This document shows, piece after piece, positions 1-6,365 of a stretch of 20,884 nucleotides of DNA (positions are counted from its first letter, which is position 1; every line of letters begins with the position of its first letter). The stretch is from CANLWN01 sp039815505 (GTDB taxonomy: Bacteria > Bacteroidota > Bacteroidia > Flavobacteriales > Flavobacteriaceae), in NCBI GenBank assembly GCA_039815505.1, contig JBCBZE010000021.1:1-20884 (forward strand), given 5' to 3'. Below the pieces are notes generated by a model. That model searched no databases, was not told the origin of the DNA, and saw nothing but the letters and a program-made list of their open reading frames with translations. A program made the position numbers and the translations under genes.

Positions 1-1
1 A

Positions 2-934
2 CATTTATGGATAGCCAACGTACAGGCGCAACGAATGTGTATGAGCGGTATATCTTTCGTAGGCTCGGACATTGGCGGCTTTGCCGAACAACCCAATGGG
101 GAACTTTTTGCCAGATGGATTCAAATGGGCATATTTCACCCATTCTGTAGGGTGCATTCCAGTGGGGATCACGGAGATCAAGAACCTTGGTCCTTTGACT
201 CTGATGTTACCGATATAGTAAGAAAATATGTAGAACTTAGATATCAATTATTACCTTATTTATACACGGCGTTTAGAAGGTACATCACGGATAGGGTCCC
301 TATGCTACAATCCATGGTATATTACGATCAAGAGGATACGCAGACCCATTTTAGGACCGATGAGTTCCTTTGTGGGCAACATATTTTGGTTTGTCCGGTA
401 CAAGAACCAAATGCCCAAGGCAGAAGAATGTACATACCTAGGGGAAAATGGTATAACTTTTGGACAGAAGAAGTTGTGGAAGGCGGAAAAGAACGTTGGG
501 TAGTGGCCGATATAGATAAAATTCCCCTGTTTATAAAGGAGGGTGCCATGATTCCAAAATATCCTGTTCAACAATACGTAGGGGAAAAGGAAATAAAGGA
601 ACTGACGTTAGACGTATATTTTAAGGAAGGTTCTGAAAACTCGACCGTTTATGAAGATGCCCAGGATGGGTACGATTATAAGAAAGGACGCTATAGTCTT
701 CGAAATTTTAAACTGAACGGAAAAAAGAACGAACTCATCATACAACAGTTTAAGAATGGTACCTTTATAACACCTTATGATACCTTTAAATTGAAATTAC
801 ATGGTTTGCCCTTTAAGATAGATTGCATTGAGCTAGATAACGAAACGGTATCCTTTAAGGATGTTAAGCTCAATGGCAATAACATAATAGAGGTGAGCAA
901 GGATTTTACGGAATTACATATTATTGGAAAGTAA
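2..934 (+). CDS. Glycoside hydrolase family 31 (alpha-glucosidase-like), 3' part only
   Basis: This is the C-terminal 310 residues of a GH31 enzyme; the frame is open to the left edge, so the true start lies outside the window (the first in-frame ATG at 35 is internal). GH31 enzymes are retaining alpha-glycosidases acting on alpha-glucosides or related oligosaccharides. The visible hallmarks are the late (beta/alpha)8-barrel motifs 'SGISFVGSDIGGF', 'ELFARWIQMGIFHPFCRVHS' and 'EPWSF', followed by 'RYQLLPYLYT'. The catalytic nucleophile is missing, and the acid/base Asp of the usual GDN motif should lie only a few residues beyond the edge. From about residue 170 onward the protein becomes the beta-sandwich C-terminal region typical of the family ('PLFIKEGAMIP', 'TVYEDAQDGYDYKKG'). 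Substrate specificity cannot be read from this part. It ends 35 bases before the M48 protease gene on the same strand, so co-transcription is possible. Confidence 0.9.
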   Translation, partial: HLWIANVQAQRMCMSGISFVGSDIGGFAEQPNGELFARWIQMGIFHPFCRVHSSGDHGDQEPWSFDSDVTDIVRKYVELRYQLLPYLYTAFRRYITDRVPMLQSMVYYDQEDTQTHFRTDEFLCGQHILVCPVQEPNAQGRRMYIPRGKWYNFWTEEVVEGGKERWVVADIDKIPLFIKEGAMIPKYPVQQYVGEKEIKELTLDVYFKEGSENSTVYEDAQDGYDYKKGRYSLRNFKLNGKKNELIIQQFKNGTFITPYDTFKLKLHGLPFKIDCIELDNETVSFKDVKLNGNNIIEVSKDFTELHIIGK

Positions 935-969
935 AATTTTGTAATTTACGATTACTAAACATTAACATC

Positions 970-1779
970 ATGAGAAAAATTGTTTTAATAACCATTATAT
1001 TTTTGGGGGTAGCGGCCTGTAAAACAAATCCGTTTACCGGTCAAAAAACATTGAACTTTTATCCAAATAGCCAAATATTCCCTACGGCATTTGCGCAGTA
1101 CGACCAATTTCTGGGAGAAAATAAAGTAGTCAAGGGAACCTCCGATGCCCAAATGATCACCAAAGTAGGCCAGCGCATATCCAGCGCCGCAGAGCGTTGG
1201 CTAACCGCCAATGGTTATCCAGGTTATTTAAAGGACTATCAATGGGAGTATAATTTAGTGCAGGATGAAACCGTGAATGCATGGTGTATGCCCGGAGGTA
1301 AAATAGTTTTCTACACAGGAATTTTGCCTATTACTCAGACAGAAAGAGGGGTTGCAGTGGTTATGGGCCATGAAGTTGCACATGCCTTGGCAGATCATGG
1401 GGCACAACGTATGAGCGCCGGGATGTTACAACAATTAGGGGCCGTTGCCGGTAATGTGGCCATACAGGACCCTGAAAAGAGAAATACCTTCAATCAAGCC
1501 TATGGCATTGGTTCATCGGTGGGTATAATGCTTCCCTTTAGCAGGAGTCATGAGACAGAGGCCGATAAGATAGGTTTGCAAATAATGGCCATCGCCGGTT
1601 ACAATCCAGATGAGGCGGCCGAACTTTGGAAACGAATGAAAGCCAATAGCGGGGGACAGGCCCCTCCGGAATTTTTGAGTACACACCCATCCAACGATAC
1701 CCGGATAAACAATTTGACCGTTTGGGCTCCCGAAGCTAAACAAGAGGCGGCAAAATTTGGTGTCACTTCATTTAGATAG
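970..1779 (+). CDS. M48 family zinc metalloprotease, lipoprotein
   Basis: The protein is a 269-residue envelope peptidase of the M48 (BepA/LoiP-like) family, expected to degrade or quality-control envelope proteins. The N-terminus is a lipoprotein signal: a hydrophobic run ends in a lipobox 'VAAC', with the lipidated Cys at residue 17. The zinc site is 'HEVAH' at 134-138 (two His ligands and the catalytic Glu135). The third ligand is most likely Glu195 in 'ETEAD', the ExxAD motif of M48, preceded by 'SRSH'. 'STHPSNDTRI' at 237-246 is the conserved C-terminal HP motif of this family. The length matches the short, TPR-free M48 lipoproteins. The ATG at 970 is supported by the signal sequence directly after it. 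No strong Shine-Dalgarno is visible, as usual in Bacteroidota. A hairpin with a T run follows. Confidence 0.92.
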   Translation: MRKIVLITIIFLGVAACKTNPFTGQKTLNFYPNSQIFPTAFAQYDQFLGENKVVKGTSDAQMITKVGQRISSAAERWLTANGYPGYLKDYQWEYNLVQDETVNAWCMPGGKIVFYTGILPITQTERGVAVVMGHEVAHALADHGAQRMSAGMLQQLGAVAGNVAIQDPEKRNTFNQAYGIGSSVGIMLPFSRSHETEADKIGLQIMAIAGYNPDEAAELWKRMKANSGGQAPPEFLSTHPSNDTRINNLTVWAPEAKQEAAKFGVTSFR

Positions 1780-1808
1780 TTAGAATGAGTTCAATATTAA
1801 ACAACAAC

Positions 1809-1843
1809 AAAAGCTGTTCATTATAGAGCAGCTTTTATTTTTT
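1809..1843 (+). terminator. Rho-independent terminator after the M48 protease gene
   Basis: An eight-base-pair stem, AAAAGCTG (1809-1816) with CAGCTTTT (1829-1836), encloses a 12-base loop. The T-rich tail runs to 1843, broken by one A. It sits 30 bases after the protease stop and only nine bases before the next ATG, so it should reduce read-through into the transporter gene. The stem is short and AT-rich, so termination may be partial. Confidence 0.6.
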
Positions 1844-1851
1844 GACCTATT

Positions 1852-3180
1852 ATGGAAAGAGCGATAGCGGTAAAAGGGAGTAAAAAGTTATTGAATGCCT
1901 GGGCCTTTTATGATTGGGCCAATTCAGTCTACAGTTTGGTAATTGCATCCGCCATCTTTCCAATTTTCTATGGAGCACTTTTTAGGGTTTCGGACATAGA
2001 AAAAGTAACGGTTTTTGGTGGTGAAATAGCAAGGGCGCCTTTAATAAGTTATGTTACTTCCTTGGCATTCGTATGTATAGCCATTATTACCCCTTTAATA
2101 TCCGGAGTGGCGGATTATATGGGTAATAAGAAAGTATTCATGAAGTTTTTTTGTTATTTGGGCGGAGTATCCTGCATTGGCCTTTATTGGTTTTCGCTGG
2201 ATCATATCTATTTCAGTTTGTTGTGCTACTTTTTTGGATTGGTCGGGTTCTGGGTGAGCTTCGCAGTGAACAATTCCTATTTACCGGATATTGCCTACCC
2301 CGAACAGCAAGACGGTATTAGTGCTAAAGGGTTTTCACTAGGTTATATAGGAAGCGTTATTTTGCTCTTGTTTAACTTGGCCATGGTTATGAAACCAGAT
2401 GTTTTTGGAATAGAAGGAGACGCTGGCGAGGCAGCGGAAATCAAGGCAATGAAGTATTCCTTTGTAACCGTTGGGATTTGGTGGATTGTTTTTAGTCAAT
2501 ATACCTTCATTAATTTACCAAAGGGAAATAAAAAAGAAGGTTTACGGGAGCATATTGTTTTAAATGGATTTAGGGAACTTAAAAAGGTTTGGCATCAGTT
2601 GGGGGACGAGATAAGATTAAAGAGATATTTAGGCGCTTTTTTTGTTTACAGTATGGCCGTACAGACGGTTATGCTTATAGCTACATATTTTGGTGAGGAA
2701 GAGATCCATTGGGGGTCCGATAGTGAACGTACCACAGGTCTAATTACCAGTATTTTGGTCATACAGCTGGTCGCTATTCTCGGAGCAATAGTAACTGCCC
2801 GTGCTTCTAAGACCTTTGGCAATATAAGGACATTGGTGGTGGTGAACGTATTGTGGTTGCTGATCTGTATCTACGCTTATTTTTTAACGACACCGAACGA
2901 CTTTTATATCGCGGCGGCCTTGGTGGGCATTGTTATGGGGGGGATACAGGCCCTTTCCAGATCTACCTATTCCAAGTTTATCCCTGAAACTACCGATACG
3001 ACTTCTTTTTTTAGTTTTTATGATGTGGCTGAAAAGATCGGGATAGTTATAGGAACCTTTTTATATGGCTTCATAGCTCAAGTTACCGGTAGCATGCGGA
3101 ATGCCACTATTTTTCTAGGACTTTTCTTTCTTATAGGGGCCTTGCTGTTGACAAGAGTGAATAAAAAAACCTCTGTTTAA
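1852..3180 (+). CDS. MFS transporter, UMF1 (Atg22-like) family
   Basis: This is a 442-residue polytopic inner-membrane protein with about twelve hydrophobic segments. The N-terminal 'NAWAFYDWANSVYSLVI' and the later 'KGFSLGYIGSVILLL' are characteristic of the UMF1 branch of the major facilitator superfamily, related to the yeast vacuolar effluxer Atg22. A hydrophilic central stretch (about residues 220-255, rich in Lys and Glu) separates the two six-helix halves. Bacterial members have no well-established substrate, so I assign none. The start at 1852 gives the expected short cytoplasmic N-terminus. The upstream hairpin separates it from the protease gene. Its last codons and stop codon are built into the terminator hairpin at 3164-3191, which also serves the convergent operon. 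Confidence 0.88.
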   Translation: MERAIAVKGSKKLLNAWAFYDWANSVYSLVIASAIFPIFYGALFRVSDIEKVTVFGGEIARAPLISYVTSLAFVCIAIITPLISGVADYMGNKKVFMKFFCYLGGVSCIGLYWFSLDHIYFSLLCYFFGLVGFWVSFAVNNSYLPDIAYPEQQDGISAKGFSLGYIGSVILLLFNLAMVMKPDVFGIEGDAGEAAEIKAMKYSFVTVGIWWIVFSQYTFINLPKGNKKEGLREHIVLNGFRELKKVWHQLGDEIRLKRYLGAFFVYSMAVQTVMLIATYFGEEEIHWGSDSERTTGLITSILVIQLVAILGAIVTARASKTFGNIRTLVVVNVLWLLICIYAYFLTTPNDFYIAAALVGIVMGGIQALSRSTYSKFIPETTDTTSFFSFYDVAEKIGIVIGTFLYGFIAQVTGSMRNATIFLGLFFLIGALLLTRVNKKTSV

Positions 3181-3191
3181 AGAGGTTTTTT
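3164..3191. terminator. Bidirectional terminator shared by two convergent units
   Basis: A perfect 11-base-pair inverted repeat, AAAAAACCTCT (3164-3174) with AGAGGTTTTTT (3181-3191), has a six-base loop. It has A and T runs on both sides, so it can form a hairpin plus U tract on either transcript. On the plus strand the stop codon of the transporter gene lies inside the loop. On the minus strand the hairpin begins 33 bases after the stop of the head-GIN gene. Confidence 0.85.
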
Positions 3192-3224
3192 AATGATTGT
3201 TGTTCGTTTTTTGATGGTTTGTGC

Positions 3225-3956
3225 CTATCCTTTGGAAATATCTCCCGAACCGGATGTTTTTGTATCGATCTTTTCTGGATTTCCCCTATAGCTAATATCT
3301 CCCGAACCGGAAACCCTTGCCTTGAGCATTTTGTTTGCCGTTACCTTGATATCAGCAGATCCAGATACTTGTGCCGTTACATAATCCGCTTCCAGCTCAT
3401 AGGCTTTAATGTCTCCCGAACCGGATACTTGTACATCCAAGTCCGATGTTCTGCCGTCAAGATTGATATCTCCCGAACCGGACATGGTGGCCTTTACGGT
3501 TTTGGCTTCAACGGATAAACTAATATCGCCCGAACCGGAAATATTGGTTTTAAAATTATCCGTTTCTATCGTTTTCCTACCCACAACATCCCCGGACCCG
3601 GAGAGCGTGACTTCGTTTATGTTTTCTACGGGAACCGTAATATAGATGCCCCCGTCCCTTCCCCAAGAAGAAGGTTTTATGTTAACCCCGTTTTTCACTT
3701 TAATGGTTAGTTTTCCGTCCTTTATTTCCGTTTTAATATAGGCTAGCAGATTTTCTTCACCCCTTAGCGTTAATTCACCTTCAGTACCGCTAACCAGGTC
3801 CACATCGAACCATCCCGATACGGCAATGGCGTCATAATCTCCAACAGATCGTTCAATGGTAACTACATTTCCGTTTCCTTTTATTCTTTTGCCCCATTGA
3901 GCGGTTATTGTCGTGGTAAAAAATAGTGTTAGTCCTAATAGTGCTAGTTTCTTCAT
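3225..3956 (-). CDS. Head GIN domain (DUF2807) secreted repeat protein
   Basis: A 243-residue exported protein; residues 1-19 form a classical signal peptide (MKKLALLGLTLFF... TTITAQ). The start of the mature part ('GNGNVVTIERSVGDYDAIAVSGWFDVDL') is the typical head of DUF2807 'GIN' proteins. The second half carries seven copies of SGS(G/A)D(I/V), starting at residues 119, 140, 159, 178, 198, 216 and 235, spaced 18-21 residues. This suggests one beta-solenoid rung per repeat. The last copy ends four residues from the C-terminus. There is no lipobox and no T9SS sorting domain, so it is probably periplasmic or exported by an unknown route. The family's biochemical function is unknown. It is the last gene of the sigma-factor operon, 20 bases after the DUF4097-like gene, and ends at a shared terminator. 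Confidence 0.88.
   Translation of the reverse strand: MKKLALLGLTLFFTTTITAQWGKRIKGNGNVVTIERSVGDYDAIAVSGWFDVDLVSGTEGELTLRGEENLLAYIKTEIKDGKLTIKVKNGVNIKPSSWGRDGGIYITVPVENINEVTLSGSGDVVGRKTIETDNFKTNISGSGDISLSVEAKTVKATMSGSGDINLDGRTSDLDVQVSGSGDIKAYELEADYVTAQVSGSADIKVTANKMLKARVSGSGDISYRGNPEKIDTKTSGSGDISKG
3240..3602 (-). repeat. Seven imperfect coding repeats, SGSGD(I/V) rungs
   Basis: Read on the plus strand, variants of the sequence CTCCCGAACCGGA recur about every 54-63 bases. They encode Ser-Gly-Ser-Gly-Asp on the minus strand. The copy at residues 198-202 is SGSAD. Codon choice in several copies is nearly identical, consistent with recent internal duplication or conversion, while the sequence between copies has diverged. 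Confidence 0.85.
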
Positions 3957-3976
3957 GATTGTTTTAATTTGATCGA

Positions 3977-5071
3977 TTAATTTCTATAAAATGAGACACT
4001 TCCATAATCACTAATAATAGATACATTGTTTCCACTATTGGATTTTCCGTGATAGCCCTTGTAATATCTTTCGCTGGATTTTTCCTTGCTAATATTGATT
4101 TCAAAATCATCTTTGCCACTTACTCCCGCATATTCGGTCGTAATTTCGAAATCAAAATAGTACTGGGAATCGTAACCTATTTTTATGCCCGTATAGTCGG
4201 TGCGAATCTCGATATTTCCGGCATCCTCTGCCATTTCGGCAATTTTTACCGAACCGTAATCCGAATTGATATCCACATTGCCATGAACGGTGCCCAAGCG
4301 CACATTGATATAATCCCCATTACCTTGAATATTATTGGCTTCACCTATCTCCAGGTTTCCATAATCGCATGAATATTGAAGGTTTTCCATTTCTTCCACG
4401 GTGGAACTGGTATAATCGGCATTGATAACCAAATTTCCTGCTTTTTCTATAGTAAACCCAGAATAATCGGCAGAAATTTTTCCGCTGTTGATATAGTCAA
4501 TGGTCGATTTTGAAGTGTAATCAAAACTCAACTGATTATTTCGTCCTCTGAGCTCCCCGATTTCCAATCTACCATAGTCGCAACTAATTTTGGCATGTCC
4601 GTCAATACGGTTTAAGTAAATGTTTCCATAGTCGTTACTAAGATGTACACTATTTTTTACCGGTACCTTTATGGTATAATTGATCTGTATGTTTACATTG
4701 TTGCTCCTGCCCCAACTCCATTTCCAATTACTTTTATTCTTATTGAAGATGGTCCTTGCGGAAACCATACTGTTATTAGCCTCAAAGTCTACATCTATTT
4801 CATCCAATCTACGCTGTACTTTTTCCTCATTGTTACCATTGGTCTTTATATAGACCTCGATAACCACCCGGTCTTCGTTCCAAGAGGTAATGTTGAGGTT
4901 TCCATAGCTGTTCTTCACCTTTAATAAAGCATCGGAACTGACATTAAATTCCTTTTTAATGGTTTTTTCCTTGGTATGCCTCCCTTTTAATTTGCCGTTA
5001 TGGGCCAAAAGCACCATGGGAAGCATAAAGAATGCTAAGGCCGTATATTTAAATAGTAATGTTTTCATCAT
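3977..5071 (-). CDS. DUF4097-like exported beta-repeat protein
   Basis: A 364-residue protein with an N-terminal signal peptide (hydrophobic residues about 8-23, ending near 'LLAHNGK'). It resembles Bacteroidota DUF4097/adhesin-like proteins. After residue 54 it carries about twelve copies of a (N/S/C/A/T)(D/S)Y(G/T/S) motif: at roughly 54, 146, 164, 183, 201, 218, 235, 252, 270, 291, 312 and 354. Over 146-354 the spacing is mostly 17-21 residues, suggesting a right-handed beta-solenoid. A Trp-rich segment 'WKWSWG' lies at 116-121. No catalytic motif, lipobox or sorting domain is visible. The ATG at 5071 overlaps the preceding gene by 23 bases, which suggests translational coupling; a second ATG directly follows. 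The function is unknown. Its position behind a sigma factor suggests an envelope role. Confidence 0.82.
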   Translation of the reverse strand: MMKTLLFKYTALAFFMLPMVLLAHNGKLKGRHTKEKTIKKEFNVSSDALLKVKNSYGNLNITSWNEDRVVIEVYIKTNGNNEEKVQRRLDEIDVDFEANNSMVSARTIFNKNKSNWKWSWGRSNNVNIQINYTIKVPVKNSVHLSNDYGNIYLNRIDGHAKISCDYGRLEIGELRGRNNQLSFDYTSKSTIDYINSGKISADYSGFTIEKAGNLVINADYTSSTVEEMENLQYSCDYGNLEIGEANNIQGNGDYINVRLGTVHGNVDINSDYGSVKIAEMAEDAGNIEIRTDYTGIKIGYDSQYYFDFEITTEYAGVSGKDDFEINISKEKSSERYYKGYHGKSNSGNNVSIISDYGSVSFYRN

Positions 5072-5615
5072 TGTAATTTTTTAAGGATTTTATCGTATCA
5101 ATTTGATCTAGAACGTCTTGTAAAAGATCTATTCTGGTTTGGAAATTGGTTATCATTGCACTTAAAATAAGCTTGCTATTGCCGCCTTTTAAAAGGTCTT
5201 GTTCCAATCTGCTATAATCGGTTTCCAGTTTTTTCAGTTGTACCATGGTGTCATCGACTATTTTTTTGGTCTCCGGTGTGCTTTCATTTTCCAATACCTT
5301 TATTTGTTCTTCAATGAGATTGGCAAAATAAAACTGTGTTTGGGATACTTCCGGTGATATTTCGGCTACTTGCTCTTCCTTGCTTGGCTCCGAGCTAAAG
5401 AGACCGATGCCTACGGTGCATAGAATTGCAATGGAAGCTGCTATGGATAAAGGTTTCCACCAAGAACTCTTTTTCCTGTCCATGTGGACCACCTTGCTAT
5501 CGGAAGCTTTCAATTTTTCTAAAAACCGTTGTTCATGACCTGCCATAGGCTCTTCGATATCGAACGAACCATTTAGGTTTTTAAACAGATTTTCTAATTT
5601 TCCTTTTTCCCTCAT
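5049..5615 (-). CDS. Single-pass membrane protein, candidate anti-sigma factor
   Basis: A 188-residue protein of no named function. Residues 1-54 are hydrophilic and likely cytoplasmic, ending in a positively charged 'DRKKSSWWK' stretch. Residues 55-74 form one transmembrane helix. Residues 75-188 are predicted extracytoplasmic, acidic and helical, with coiled-coil character at about 95-175. The cytoplasmic part holds 'EEPMAGHEQRFLEKL' (21-35), a short motif I associate with Bacteroidota proteins encoded next to ECF sigma factors. The topology and the one-base overlap (TAATG) with the sigma gene are what is expected of an anti-sigma factor. However, it lacks the HxxxCxxC zinc motif of ZAS-type anti-sigmas, and there is no FecR-like domain. 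The anti-sigma role is therefore inferred from context. Confidence 0.7.
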   Translation of the reverse strand: MREKGKLENLFKNLNGSFDIEEPMAGHEQRFLEKLKASDSKVVHMDRKKSSWWKPLSIAASIAILCTVGIGLFSSEPSKEEQVAEISPEVSQTQFYFANLIEEQIKVLENESTPETKKIVDDTMVQLKKLETDYSRLEQDLLKGGNSKLILSAMITNFQTRIDLLQDVLDQIDTIKSLKNYNDENITI

Positions 5616-6166
5616 TACGCTTGTATTATTTTTTTTCGTAAACTCTCCTTTGCCCTGGAAATGGTGGTTCTACAATTTGCATAGCTTATGTTCATTATAG
5701 AGCTGATTTCCTCATAATCATAACCTTCAATTAAATGTAAGGTCAAAGAAACTCTGTAGTTCTCCTTTAGTTGTTTCATGGTTTCCAGCACCTTTTGAGC
5801 CTTCAGTTCCGTAAACACATGATCCGAAGCAACACCATCATTATCTTCGACCTTGTACATTACATCATCCAGATCAACTTCATTTTTTTTCCGTTGTTTT
5901 CTGTAATGATAAATACTCTTGTTTATTACAATTCGTTTTAACCAAGATCCAAATGTGACCTCTCCCTTGAATGTATGCAGTTTCGTAAACGCATTCAAAA
6001 ACGATTCTTGCATTACATCCTCGGCTTCGGCACTATCCTTTACTATTCGAAAAGCAGTGTTGTACATTGCCTTGTAATAGCGGTTGTAAATTTCCAACTG
6101 TGCACTTTGTTTTCCTTCTAAACACAATTGTAATAAAGCGTCAGTATGTTCAATTTTGTGGCTCAA
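5615..6166 (-). CDS. ECF-type RNA polymerase sigma factor
   Basis: A 183-residue sigma-70 family protein with only regions 2 and 4, which defines the ECF class. Region 2 covers about 21-92 ('AEAEDVMQESFLNAFTKLHTF', then 'FGSWLKRIVINKSIYHYRK'). Region 4 covers about 125-178 ('LTLHLIEGYDYEEISSIMNIS', then 'RTTISRAKESLRKKI'), the DNA-binding helix-turn-helix that reads the -35 element. There is no C-terminal extension. It heads an operon with the candidate anti-sigma (overlap of one base), the DUF4097-like gene and the head-GIN gene. Those genes are its most obvious targets. A GTAAC-containing candidate self-recognised promoter lies 43 bases or so upstream. The inducing signal is unknown. Confidence 0.93.
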   Translation of the reverse strand: MSHKIEHTDALLQLCLEGKQSAQLEIYNRYYKAMYNTAFRIVKDSAEAEDVMQESFLNAFTKLHTFKGEVTFGSWLKRIVINKSIYHYRKQRKKNEVDLDDVMYKVEDNDGVASDHVFTELKAQKVLETMKQLKENYRVSLTLHLIEGYDYEEISSIMNISYANCRTTISRAKESLRKKIIQA

Positions 6167-6182
6167 AAAGTGAATGGTTTGT

Positions 6183-6214
6183 CTTAGAGATAGCTCAATT
6201 TACAGAATGTTACA
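6183..6214 (-). promoter_or_regulatory. Candidate ECF autoregulatory promoter
   Basis: On the minus strand, TGTAAC (plus-strand GTTACA around 6209-6214) is followed about 18 bases later by a TCTC/TAAGAC element. GTAAC/AAC-type -35 elements with a short -10 downstream are common for ECF sigma factors that transcribe their own genes. The spacing is slightly longer than the usual 16-17, and the -10 is not canonical. Only the position and the GTAAC core support the call. Confidence 0.3.
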
Positions 6215-6365
6215 GTTTTTTATGGAAATTTTGCATTTGTTGGCATAAGAATTGACCCACTAGTATGAAAATAATAGGCATACAAGCCCGCAAACCATTG
6301 TTATTGGGCTTTGTAATAAGTTTTAATTTAAAATAAAAAAAGGATTTCTGTTCAGTAATGACAGA

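Noticed and set aside
1834..1845. TATTTTTTG before the MFS transporter gene as a -7 box
   Set aside because: It has one base too many between TA and TTTG, and it overlaps the tail of the preceding terminator; no -33 box fits.
3240..3602. Regularly spaced short repeats resembling a CRISPR array
   Set aside because: The repeats are imperfect, only about 13 bases long, keep a reading frame and encode protein rungs; no cas genes are nearby.
3219..3645. Plus-strand open frames with repeated Ile-Ser-Arg-Thr-Gly or Ser-Pro-Glu-Pro units
   Set aside because: They are antisense to the head-GIN gene; the apparent repeats are the reverse reading of the SGSGD coding repeats. The minus frame has a signal peptide and family-like sequence.
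6253..6281. TTGACC with TAGGCA 17 bases later as an E. coli-type promoter for lon
   Set aside because: The -10 match is poor and this phylum does not use the E. coli consensus; no TAnnTTTG is present in the gap, so I leave the lon promoter unassigned.
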